Shown here piece by piece: positions 1 through 6,912 of a stretch of DNA of 17,424 nucleotides (position 1 is its first letter; the number at the start of each line of letters is the position of its first letter). The translations under genes and the position numbers were made by a program. The notes beneath the pieces are model-generated. The model had not been told where the DNA came from and searched no databases. It was given only the letters and a program-made list of their open reading frames with translations. The stretch is taken from NCBI GenBank assembly GCA_964574335.1, contig CAZNNH010000132.1, positions 1 to 17,424 of the forward strand. Direction: 5' to 3'. This DNA is from CAZNNH01 sp964574335 (lineage in GTDB: Bacteria; Acidobacteriota; Vicinamibacteria; Fen-336).

Positions 1-20
1 GCGGGTCGTGTCCGGGGGAT

Positions 21-40
21 CGGGGGGCGGGAGCCCCCCG
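21..40. repeat. GC-only hairpin at the window start
   Basis: Arms of 8 bp (CGGGGGGC at 21-28 and GCCCCCCG at 33-40) are perfectly complementary around a GGGA loop. There is no T-tract after it on either strand, so it is not a classical intrinsic terminator. It lies 8 bp before a second hairpin and may mark the end of an upstream transcription unit that lies outside the window. Confidence 0.5.
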
Positions 41-47
41 CTTGATA

Positions 48-76
48 GCGGCGCCCGAATTCACTTCGGGCGCCGC
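48..76. repeat. 12-bp perfect stem-loop just before the lipoprotein gene
   Basis: GCGGCGCCCGAA (48-59) pairs without mismatch with TTCGGGCGCCGC (65-76) around the loop TTCAC. The ribosome binding site of the next gene (AGAGGTG, 81-87) starts four bases after the stem. The hairpin could therefore end upstream transcription, protect the 5' end of the mRNA, or influence access to the ribosome binding site. No U-run follows. Confidence 0.6.
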
Positions 77-91
77 GTAAAGAGGTGTCCC

Positions 92-1051
92 ATGCTGCGA
101 GTCTCACACGCCATGCTGTGGGTCGTCGCCCTGGGGGCGCTGGTCGCCTCCTGCGGCGGTGCCCCCGAAGCACAGTCGCCACCTCCAGCGTCACAGGAGC
201 CGGATCAGGCCGCCGCCGCTCCCACCCCGACGCCGCAAGCCCGCCTCACGCTGGGCGTGGTGGCCCGGCCCTTGCGAGGCACCGTGTCCGCGGCCGATCT
301 GACGGCGCTGGGTCTGCCCAACGACGACGGCCTCTACGTGGCCCACGTCCACCAGGGAGGCCCGGGCATGGAAGCCGGGCTCGAGGCGGGAGACATCCTG
401 CTGAGCCTGGCGGGTCGGCGCCTGAGCTCGCTGCCGGACTTCGACGCGGCGCTCGCCGGTCACGCTGAGGGCGATGGCATGGTGGCCGAGCTGTGGCGGA
501 GCCGGGCCCGCCTCGAGACCACGATCCGGCCGAGAGCCAGCACGTCCGTCTTCCAGCGCGCCTGCGAGCTGGGCGACGCGGAGGGCTGCTACAGCATGGG
601 GACCCTGCTCGCCCAGCACCAGGAGGTCGGCCAGAACCGGGCCTGGGCTCTCGAGTTCATCAAGAAGGGGTGCGATCGGGGATCGCCCGACGCGTGCCTG
701 CGACTGGCCCACGCCCTCGAGGAGGGCGGCCTGGGCATGCCGGCCAACCCCCTGCGGGCGGCAGGGCTGTACGAGAAGGTCTGCCAGCAGGAGGTGCCGG
801 ACGCGTGTGTGGCGCTGGCCCGCATCTATGCCCAGCCCGGTGGCGCCATGGAAAGCCAGGAGCGTGCCGCCACCCTCTACCAGCGCGCCTGTGGCTGGAG
901 GCACGCCGAGGCCTGCCACGAGATCGCGCAGCGTTATGAGCTCGGTAACGGCGTCCCCCAGGACGCCCAGCGGGCACTCTCCCTGCACCGGGTCGCCTGC
1001 GACCTCGGCAGCCAGGCCTCCTGCGCGAGCCTGGGCCAGGCTTCCCGCTGA
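92..1051 (+). CDS. Secreted lipoprotein with PDZ domain and five Sel1-like repeats
   Basis: Predicted 319-residue lipoprotein. The frame is open from base 8, but I chose ATG 92 because it has a good ribosome binding site (AGAGGTG, 81-87), follows two hairpins, and gives a signal peptide with lipobox VAS-C21. A Pro/Ala/Gln-rich linker (22-50) is followed by a PDZ-like domain at about 52-148, with the typical stretch GPGMEAGLEAGDILLSLAG. From about 153 to the end there are five Sel1-like helical repeats of 36-37 residues. Each repeat carries the pair C-x7-C (158/166, 194/202, 231/239, 267/275, 303/311). This resembles the disulfide-stapled Sel1 repeats of Helicobacter cysteine-rich (Hcp) proteins and fits a compartment outside the cytoplasm. 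Sel1 repeats and PDZ domains bind peptides or proteins, so a scaffold or adaptor role in the envelope is likely, but the partner is unknown. It is convergent with the YciI gene, 16 bp away. Confidence 0.87.
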   Translation: MLRVSHAMLWVVALGALVASCGGAPEAQSPPPASQEPDQAAAAPTPTPQARLTLGVVARPLRGTVSAADLTALGLPNDDGLYVAHVHQGGPGMEAGLEAGDILLSLAGRRLSSLPDFDAALAGHAEGDGMVAELWRSRARLETTIRPRASTSVFQRACELGDAEGCYSMGTLLAQHQEVGQNRAWALEFIKKGCDRGSPDACLRLAHALEEGGLGMPANPLRAAGLYEKVCQQEVPDACVALARIYAQPGGAMESQERAATLYQRACGWRHAEACHEIAQRYELGNGVPQDAQRALSLHRVACDLGSQASCASLGQASR

Positions 1052-1067
1052 GCCGAGCGCTGCAGCA

Positions 1068-1358
1068 TCAGGCCTTGGGGAAGACCACCCGCGTCTTCCG
1101 CACCTCGAGCCGTTCGAAGACCCCGGCCTTGACGTACGGGTCGGACTCGGCCAGCGCCCGGGCGGCCTCGAGGTCGTCGGCCTCGAAGACCACCACGCTG
1201 CCCCGCGGCTCGCCGCCCTCGTCCAGGAGCGGGCCGGCGAACCGGATCCGACCCGCGGCATCGAGGGCCTCGATCCTCTCGAGATGCTCGGGCCGCGCCT
1301 TCTTTCGCTGCTCCGAGGCGGCGGCGCCGTCGTGGCCGATGTAGACGAAGGTGGGCAT
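1068..1358 (-). CDS. YciI-family small protein
   Basis: A 96-residue single-domain protein with the YciI (dimeric alpha+beta barrel) pattern: an N-terminal beta strand (TFVYIGHDG), RPEHLERI with His25, AGPLLDEGGEPRGSVVVFEA, and the C-terminal ESDPYVKAGVFERLEV with Asp73. In this family a His-Asp pair lines a pocket and some members are enzymes, but the substrate is generally unknown. The length matches the family norm (about 95-100). The start at 1358 is supported by GGGAGG about eight bases upstream on the minus strand. It is divergent from the hydroxylase gene (149 bp shared upstream region) and convergent with the lipoprotein gene. I am sure of the family but cannot name a function. Confidence 0.85.
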   Translation of the reverse strand: MPTFVYIGHDGAAASEQRKKARPEHLERIEALDAAGRIRFAGPLLDEGGEPRGSVVVFEADDLEAARALAESDPYVKAGVFERLEVRKTRVVFPKA

Positions 1359-1459
1359 GGCCAGACCTCCCCGGCCGGCCCCGTCCGATCCTCGGGCGGG
1401 CCAGCCCTCGGCCGATTCTACCGGAGGCCGCCCCGGCGTCCTCCTTCGCCCCGCCCACG

Positions 1460-1489
1460 TTGACAGTCACGAAACGTACGCCGTAACCT
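1460..1489 (+). promoter_or_regulatory. Candidate sigma-70-type promoter for the five-gene + strand unit
   Basis: A perfect TTGACA (1460-1465) is followed 18 bp later by TAACCT (1484-1489), which matches TATAAT at three positions including the first TA and the last T. Transcription would begin near 1496, leaving about 12 bases before the ATG at 1508. That ATG has no visible Shine-Dalgarno sequence, and an in-frame TAG at 1496-1498 blocks any earlier start, so a short-leader mRNA is plausible. The -10 match is weak. Confidence 0.4.
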
Positions 1490-1507
1490 GTTCTGTAGCA
1501 GCGACAC

Positions 1508-2245
1508 ATGCTCAAGTCCGAGGTGGGGATACCCTCCCCTGAATTCCCGCGCCAGCGCATCGACCTGGCCGCCGAGGCGCGGCGGGCCCGCCACCGGCTC
1601 TACCCGATGACGGCGGTCTACTCGACCTACGCCCTGATCGTGCTGGTCCTGGGCCTGAGGTCCGAACCGTTCCGGTCGGTGGCCTTCTTTCTGGTGGGCT
1701 GGCTGCTGTGGACGCTGGTCGAGTACCTCGCCCACCGCTACGTGCTGCACTGGCGCTTCCCGGACGGCCCGGGCCTGAAGCACTGGCTCCACTGGGCGTT
1801 CGACAGCTACCACGGCGAGCATCACGCGCGCCCATGGGACGGCAACCACATCAACGGGTCGCTGCGTGACACCGGTCTTCTGGCGCTCGCCGGCGCGGCG
1901 CTCTGCTGGTTTCTGGCGCCGCCCCACACCCTGCCGGTCCTGTGGGCGGGTGTGGTCCAGGCCTACGTGGTCGAAGAGTGGGTGCACCAATCCACCCACT
2001 TCCCCTCGGTCTACCGTCTGAAGGGACGCTACTTCCGTTACATCAACCGTCACCACACCTACCATCACAGTCCACGAGGCGCCGAGGTGGCTTTCGGCCT
2101 CTCGAGCGGCTTGTGGGACGTCGTGCTCGGGACCCGGATACCGGAGGCGGACCGGCAGCGGCTCTCCGGAAGGCGGCCGCCGGCCGCAGCCCCCTGCATG
2201 GACCCGAACACCACCCAAGCCACGATCTGCGAGGAGACCCGATGA
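1508..2245 (+). CDS. Fatty acid hydroxylase / sterol desaturase superfamily membrane enzyme
   Basis: A 245-residue integral membrane protein of the di-iron fatty acid hydroxylase superfamily, which inserts oxygen into lipid acyl chains or sterols at the inner membrane. All histidine clusters are visible: H76-x4-H81 in EYLAHRYVLHW, HGEHH at 102-106, HQSTH at 160-164 and HHTYHH at 182-187. Hydrophobic segments lie at about 37-50, 56-75, 122-137 and 142-157. Size and box spacing resemble bacterial and yeast (Scs7-type) fatty acid 2-hydroxylases, but the substrate cannot be read from sequence. The tail after about residue 205 is proline-rich and probably disordered. Its stop overlaps the start of the cytochrome c gene (ATGA, 2242-2245), implying translational coupling. 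The start is fixed by an in-frame stop at 1496-1498. Confidence 0.88.
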   Translation: MLKSEVGIPSPEFPRQRIDLAAEARRARHRLYPMTAVYSTYALIVLVLGLRSEPFRSVAFFLVGWLLWTLVEYLAHRYVLHWRFPDGPGLKHWLHWAFDSYHGEHHARPWDGNHINGSLRDTGLLALAGAALCWFLAPPHTLPVLWAGVVQAYVVEEWVHQSTHFPSVYRLKGRYFRYINRHHTYHHSPRGAEVAFGLSSGLWDVVLGTRIPEADRQRLSGRRPPAAAPCMDPNTTQATICEETR

Positions 2246-2580
2246 GGCTCAACCCCATGCCGTTCGCGCTGGCCGTCGGCCTGACGATGCTGGTGAGCGC
2301 CGCGCCCGCCTCCGCCGAGGAAGACGGGGCCGCCCTCTACCGGAGCAAGTGCTCGCTCTGCCACGGCAAGGACGGACAACCCAAGCCCAGCTTCGCCAAG
2401 AAGGGGGTGCGGAACCACCGGGACCCCGAGTGGCAGAAGAAGACCACCGACGAGCAGATCCGCAAGGCCATCCTCGAGGGGCGCAAGGGGACGCTGATGC
2501 GCTCCTACGAGAAGGAGCTGACCCCGGAGCAGATCGACGCCCTGATCAAGCACATCCGCAGCCTGGTCCCGAAGTCGTAG
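2242..2580 (+). CDS. Periplasmic monohaem c-type cytochrome
   Basis: A 112-residue class I cytochrome c. The signal peptide ends near APASA (residue 25), the haem-binding CSLCH is at 37-41, and the probable sixth ligand is Met86 in GTLMRSYEKEL. A C-terminal helix typical of the family (TPEQIDALIKHIRSL) follows. It is a soluble periplasmic electron carrier after haem attachment. The start ATG 2242 overlaps the hydroxylase stop and has GAGGAG six bases upstream; the same frame is open further upstream, but only as a shadow of the hydroxylase gene. Position between a di-iron hydroxylase and a PQQ-like propeller protein suggests a redox link, but which partner it serves is inference. Confidence 0.93.
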   Translation: MRLNPMPFALAVGLTMLVSAAPASAEEDGAALYRSKCSLCHGKDGQPKPSFAKKGVRNHRDPEWQKKTTDEQIRKAILEGRKGTLMRSYEKELTPEQIDALIKHIRSLVPKS

Positions 2581-2633
2581 CGAACTCGGGCCAAGGCACG
2601 CGGATCGCCTGCCCGCTCCGGGACCATCGAGAG

Positions 2634-4073
2634 ATGAGACGGACCACCGTCTCGGTGCTGCTCGCGGCGGCGCTGCTCCCTAGGGTGGCGCTCGGCCAGG
2701 GACCTCCCGCGGGCTGGTGGCAATGGCGGGGGCCGCTCGGGACCGGCGTCAGCCCGGACGGAGACCCGCCCGTCCGCTGGAGCGAGACGAGCGGCGTCCG
2801 ATTCAAGGCCCCGATCGAGGGTGACGGGTTGGCCTCGCCGGTGGTCTTCGAGGACCGGATCTTCGTCCTGTCGTCGCGCGCCGTCGACGAGGAGACCTAC
2901 GCCGAGCACAAGCGGCTCGGGAGGGAGCGGGGACAACGGACCTGGCCTCCGAGGGTCGATCCCGTCGAGGAGCGGTTCCTGGTCACAGCCTTCTCCCGCC
3001 GCGACGGCTCGGTGGTCTGGCAGCGCACGGCGTGCCGCCGCGTCCCTCACGAGAGCCACTACATCGACGCCTCCTGGGCCAACGCTTCGCCCCTGACGGA
3101 CGGCGAACGGGTCTACGCCCACTTCGGATCCAACGGGACCTTCGCGTTCGGCATCGACGGGGAGCCGCTGTGGCAGGTCGACCTGGGCGACATGATCACC
3201 CGGAGCGGCTTCGGGGAGGGGAGCTCGCCCGTGCTCTTCGGCGACGCCCTGATCATCAATTGGGACCATGAGGGCGACTCCTTCATCGTGGCCCTCGACA
3301 AGCGCACCGGGAGGGAGCTGTGGCGGACCCCGCGGCCGGGAGAGGCGACGTCGTGGTCGACGCCGCTCGTGCTCGAGCACGAGGGGCGAGCCCAGGTCAT
3401 CGTCGCTGCCACCGGCCGGAGCCGCGGCTACGACCCGGGCACCGGCCGTGAGCTGTGGAGCCTGGCCGGGCTGGGTGACAACGTCATCCCCACCCCGACC
3501 TTCCTCTCTGGCGTGGTCTACCTGACCAGCGGCAGGCGCGACAGCAACCGCCTCCAGGCCCTCGACATCGCTCGGGCGGTCGGCAGGCTGGACGGTGGCC
3601 CGGCCGTGCTCTGGACCCGCGATCGGGACACCCCCTACGTGGCCACCCCCCTCGCCTATCGGGGCCAGCTCTACTTCTTCAAGCACACAAGCGGGATCCT
3701 GACGGTGGTGGACGCGGCCACCGGACGGACCTACTTCACGGCCCGCGTACCCGGTCTGCAGAACGTCTTCGCCTCGCCGGTGGCGGCAGCGGGCCGTGTC
3801 TACCTGGTCGGCCGGGAAGGGGAGACGATCGTCCTGCGGCACGGCCCCAGGCTCGAGGTCCTGGCCCAGAACCACCTCGACGATGGCTTCGATGCCAGCC
3901 CGGCGATCGTCGGCTCCGAGCTGTACCTGAGGGGCCGCCGGTTCCTCTACGCGATCGACGGGAAGACCCCCGCCCCACCCCACGCGCGTCAGGCGCCCAG
4001 CGCGCACGCAGTCCCGACGGGTACGGCTCACCAGAGTTTGTTCTGGCGTCCGCGAGGTCGTGCCGGCGGCTGA
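2634..4073 (+). CDS. Secreted PQQ-like beta-propeller repeat protein
   Basis: A 479-residue exported protein with a signal peptide (RRTTVSVLLAAALLPRVALG, cleavage near residue 21). It opens with the WWQWRGPLGTGVSPDGDPP type signature common at the start of PQQ-like propeller proteins. Repeated blades follow, such as GLASPVVFEDRIFVLSS, LIINWDHEGDSFIVALDKRTGRELWRT, ATGRSRGYDPGTGRELWSL and FFKHTSGILTVVDAATGR. The fold is that of BamB and quinoprotein dehydrogenases. I see no clear full set of dehydrogenase catalytic residues, so a binding or scaffold role is as likely as an enzyme. The last 35 residues are low-complexity and Ala/Pro/Arg-rich. ATG 2634 was chosen because it starts the signal peptide; the frame is open from 2349 only as a shadow of the cytochrome gene. 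It lies 53 bp after that gene. Confidence 0.85.
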   Translation: MRRTTVSVLLAAALLPRVALGQGPPAGWWQWRGPLGTGVSPDGDPPVRWSETSGVRFKAPIEGDGLASPVVFEDRIFVLSSRAVDEETYAEHKRLGRERGQRTWPPRVDPVEERFLVTAFSRRDGSVVWQRTACRRVPHESHYIDASWANASPLTDGERVYAHFGSNGTFAFGIDGEPLWQVDLGDMITRSGFGEGSSPVLFGDALIINWDHEGDSFIVALDKRTGRELWRTPRPGEATSWSTPLVLEHEGRAQVIVAATGRSRGYDPGTGRELWSLAGLGDNVIPTPTFLSGVVYLTSGRRDSNRLQALDIARAVGRLDGGPAVLWTRDRDTPYVATPLAYRGQLYFFKHTSGILTVVDAATGRTYFTARVPGLQNVFASPVAAAGRVYLVGREGETIVLRHGPRLEVLAQNHLDDGFDASPAIVGSELYLRGRRFLYAIDGKTPAPPHARQAPSAHAVPTGTAHQSLFWRPRGRAGG

Positions 4074-4107
4074 CCACCGGCCATCGGCTCCCAGGGCACG
4101 ACACCCC

Positions 4108-5271
4108 ATGCCGAGATCGGGAACCTCTTCAGCGACGCGGCCGGGATGGAGGGAGGTGGCGCTCGCCGCCCTCGCCGCCACCCTCACCTACGTCGTCGCC
4201 GAGCTGGGATTCACCGCCGTCTACGGCGGCGGTGAGAGCGTGCTCGTGATCGAGACGCACGACCGGGCGATCGCCTTTCGGTTCGACCGGGTGCTGGGGT
4301 ATCGGCTGCCCCGCACCCCGTTGCGTGCCGCCTATCTCGAGGGGGAGCGTGTGGTGCACCGCTACGTGCTGAGGGGCAACGCCCAGGGCCTTGCCGACCG
4401 TGACGACTTCCCACCCGCCCGCTCCGGCAGCGGCCCACCGCGCCTGCTCGTGCTCGGGGACTCCTACACCGCCGCCTCGTTCCTGGATCCCAACTGGCCC
4501 GATCGGGTCGAGGATCTCACCGCGGCCCGGGGCCGGCCCCTGCGGCTGCTGAACGTCGCCATCGACGGCGGCGGGCTGGCGAACTGGGCCAGTATCCTCG
4601 CGGGCTTCAGGCCGCTCCGACAGGCCAAGGCGGCCGATGCCGTGGTCGTGGCGGTCTTCGAGGACGACATCGATCGCCCCTTCCACTACCGGAGCGTCCG
4701 GCGTGGCCGACCCGGCCGGGTGATCAACTATGTCTTCGGCGACGGTGGATGGGACCCGCCGCGGAGCCGCGGGCCCGAGTGGGACGCCCCCGTCTATCAG
4801 CTGACCCGGGCGGTGTTCGAGCGGGCGCTGCAGGGAAGGTGGAAGCCCCCGAGTCGGGACGGATCCTTCGCGCCGTTCTTTCTCGGCCGTGCGCGCGACT
4901 TGCTGGACTCGTTCGCTGGCGACCGGCCGGATCGGTTCCAGCCCGAGCAGCAGGCGCTGATTCGGAGGATGCGGCGCAGGCTCGAGGCCCGGGGCTGGCC
5001 CTGCCTGGTGGTGCGGGTCGATAGTCCCGGCGACCCGGACCGCGGTCGTGCCCACCGGTTCGCCGGTCTTCTCGGCGCCGACTACGTCGACGGCGACAGC
5101 GCTTTCAAGGGCCTGTCCCCCGATGAGGTCGCCGCGCTCTGGAACGGTCCCGACTCGCACTGGGGCCAGGAAGGGTCGGATCGGTTCGCCCGGTTCGTGG
5201 TCCCCGAGCTCGAGGCCTGGCTGGCGCGACGGGGCATCGGGGCGGGAGCCCTCGAGTCGACGGCTGAGTAG
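4108..5271 (+). CDS. Membrane-anchored SGNH-hydrolase-like protein
   Basis: A 387-residue protein with one N-terminal membrane segment (about 15-37) followed by an extracytoplasmic domain. The nucleophile block is GDSYTAA (Ser119). The C-terminal acid/base block is DSHWGQEG (Asp349, His351), which resembles the D-x-H-W pattern of AlgJ/AlgX-like SGNH proteins. Relatives of this type esterify, de-esterify or acetylate extracellular glycans, and some bind without catalysis. The ATG at 4108 is preferred; a GTG at 4060 in the same frame would add 16 residues and overlap the propeller gene by 14 bp, so the start is uncertain. Its position between a propeller protein and a lipid-linked-sugar glycosyltransferase fits an envelope-modification role. 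Substrate unknown. Confidence 0.78.
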   Translation: MPRSGTSSATRPGWREVALAALAATLTYVVAELGFTAVYGGGESVLVIETHDRAIAFRFDRVLGYRLPRTPLRAAYLEGERVVHRYVLRGNAQGLADRDDFPPARSGSGPPRLLVLGDSYTAASFLDPNWPDRVEDLTAARGRPLRLLNVAIDGGGLANWASILAGFRPLRQAKAADAVVVAVFEDDIDRPFHYRSVRRGRPGRVINYVFGDGGWDPPRSRGPEWDAPVYQLTRAVFERALQGRWKPPSRDGSFAPFFLGRARDLLDSFAGDRPDRFQPEQQALIRRMRRRLEARGWPCLVVRVDSPGDPDRGRAHRFAGLLGADYVDGDSAFKGLSPDEVAALWNGPDSHWGQEGSDRFARFVVPELEAWLARRGIGAGALESTAE

Positions 5272-5370
5272 CTGCCGGATCCCGCTCGAGGCGCCTCCGG
5301 TCCCCCTCGTCCCAGCGGCTGAACCTCGGGGCGCCGCCGGACGTACGGTGAGACGGGAGGGTCAAACGAC

Positions 5371-6912
5371 ATGGAGACCTCGACAGGCAACCGACGTCGC
5401 CTCTGGATCGTGGCCATCGCGGTGGCGCTGGTGGGTCTGGTCCTGCAACTGGCCGTCAACTCGACCGGCGGCTACGGGATCTTCCGCGACGAGCTCTACT
5501 ACCTCGCCTGCAGCCATCACCTGGACTGGGGCTACGTCGACCAGCCCCCGCTCTCGATCCTGATCCTGGCCGGGGTCCGATCGGTCCTGGGAGAGTCGAT
5601 CTTCGCCCTGCGGCTGGTTCCGGCCCTGGCCTTCGCCGGTCTCATCCTGCTGACGGGTGCCCTGGTCGAGGCCCTGGGCGGCGGCTGGCGTGCCTCTCTG
5701 GTGGCCACGGTGTCGGTGCTGGTGACTCCCGTCTACCTGGGCATCTGCGGCTTCTACTCGATGAACGCCCTGGACCTGGTGGCCTGGGCGGCCTGCCTGC
5801 TGGTCCTGGTCCGGATCGCCGGCGGCGGGTCCGAGCGGCTGTGGCTGGTCTTCGGGGTCCTCGCCGGCATCTCCCTGCTCAACAAGATCAGCCTCCTCTT
5901 CCTCGGCGTGGGTCTCCTGGTCGGGCTGGTCCTCACCCCTCACCGCCGCCATCTCCTCAGCCGATGGCTGTGGCTGGGAGTGGCGGTGGCGGCCCTTCTC
6001 GCGCTTCCGTACGGCCTGTGGCAGCTCGCCCACGACTTCGCCACCCTCGAGTTCATGCAGAACGCCGCCCGCTACAAGAACGCCCCCACCGATCCGTTCG
6101 CGTTCTTCGTGGGCCAGATCCTGAACCTGCACCCCTTCAACGCCCCGATCTGGCTGGCCGGTCTCTTCTACCTGCTCCTGGCCCGGCCCATGCGACCCTT
6201 CCGGCTGCTGGGCCTGGCCTACCTGGCGGTCTTCGCCGTCTTCGCCCTCGGCAACGGCAAGCCCTACTACCTGGCCGCCTACTACCCGGTGCTCTTTGCT
6301 GCGGGTGGGATCGCCCTCGAGAGGCTCGCCTCCCGTCGCCGGCTGGGGTTTGCGCCGGCCGCCGTCGTCGGGGTGCTGCTGGTCGGCGGGACCCTCACCC
6401 TCCCCTACGCCCTGCCGGTCCTGGCGCCGGAGTCGTTCATCGCCTACGCGAAGAGGCTCGGGATCGACCCGGGGGGTGAGGAGCGGGACCGTCCGAGCGC
6501 CATGGGCCAGCACTACGCCGACATGTTCGGCTGGAAGGAGCTGGCCGAGGACGTGGCCCGAGTGTATCGGGGCCTCCCGCCCGAGGAGCAGCGGGGCGTG
6601 ATCCTCTTCGGACAGAACTACGGCCAGGCCGGCGCTATCGACCACTTCGGGCCGGCGCTGGGCCTGCCCCACGCCATCTCCAGCCACAACAACTACTGGA
6701 TCTGGGGACCGGGAGAGCACCCCGGCAGAGTCGCCATCATCATTGGTGGCGACGCGGAGGAGAACGCACAGGCGTTCGAGAGCTGCCAGGTGGTGGCCGT
6801 CCACCGGCACCCGTACGCGCGGTCCTTCGAGACCGACCTTCCGATCTCGGTGTGCCGGGGCCTGAAGGTCGACCTGGACACGCTGTGGCCGAAGCTCAGG
6901 CACTACATCTGA
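5371..6912 (+). CDS. GT39/ArnT-like integral membrane glycosyltransferase (PMT_2 family)
   Basis: A 513-residue polytopic membrane protein with about ten hydrophobic segments between 10 and 345 and a soluble C-terminal domain (about 350-513). The first extracytoplasmic loop carries the acidic pair D40-E41 in FRDELYY and then WGYVDQPPL with D57, the catalytic and metal-binding pattern of dolichol- or polyprenyl-phosphate-sugar transferases (PMT, ArnT). These enzymes move a sugar from a lipid phosphate carrier to a protein, lipid A or glycan on the outer face of the membrane. The acceptor here is unknown. ATG 5371 has GGGAGGG about 13 bases upstream. It follows the SGNH gene by 99 bp, so cotranscription is likely but an internal promoter cannot be excluded. 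Its last 10 bp overlap the convergent transporter gene. Confidence 0.9.
   Translation: METSTGNRRRLWIVAIAVALVGLVLQLAVNSTGGYGIFRDELYYLACSHHLDWGYVDQPPLSILILAGVRSVLGESIFALRLVPALAFAGLILLTGALVEALGGGWRASLVATVSVLVTPVYLGICGFYSMNALDLVAWAACLLVLVRIAGGGSERLWLVFGVLAGISLLNKISLLFLGVGLLVGLVLTPHRRHLLSRWLWLGVAVAALLALPYGLWQLAHDFATLEFMQNAARYKNAPTDPFAFFVGQILNLHPFNAPIWLAGLFYLLLARPMRPFRLLGLAYLAVFAVFALGNGKPYYLAAYYPVLFAAGGIALERLASRRRLGFAPAAVVGVLLVGGTLTLPYALPVLAPESFIAYAKRLGIDPGGEERDRPSAMGQHYADMFGWKELAEDVARVYRGLPPEEQRGVILFGQNYGQAGAIDHFGPALGLPHAISSHNNYWIWGPGEHPGRVAIIIGGDAEENAQAFESCQVVAVHRHPYARSFETDLPISVCRGLKVDLDTLWPKLRHYI

Noticed and set aside
2505..4187. 560-codon open frame on the - strand
   Set aside because: Antisense shadow of the PQQ-like propeller gene, with no recognisable domain.
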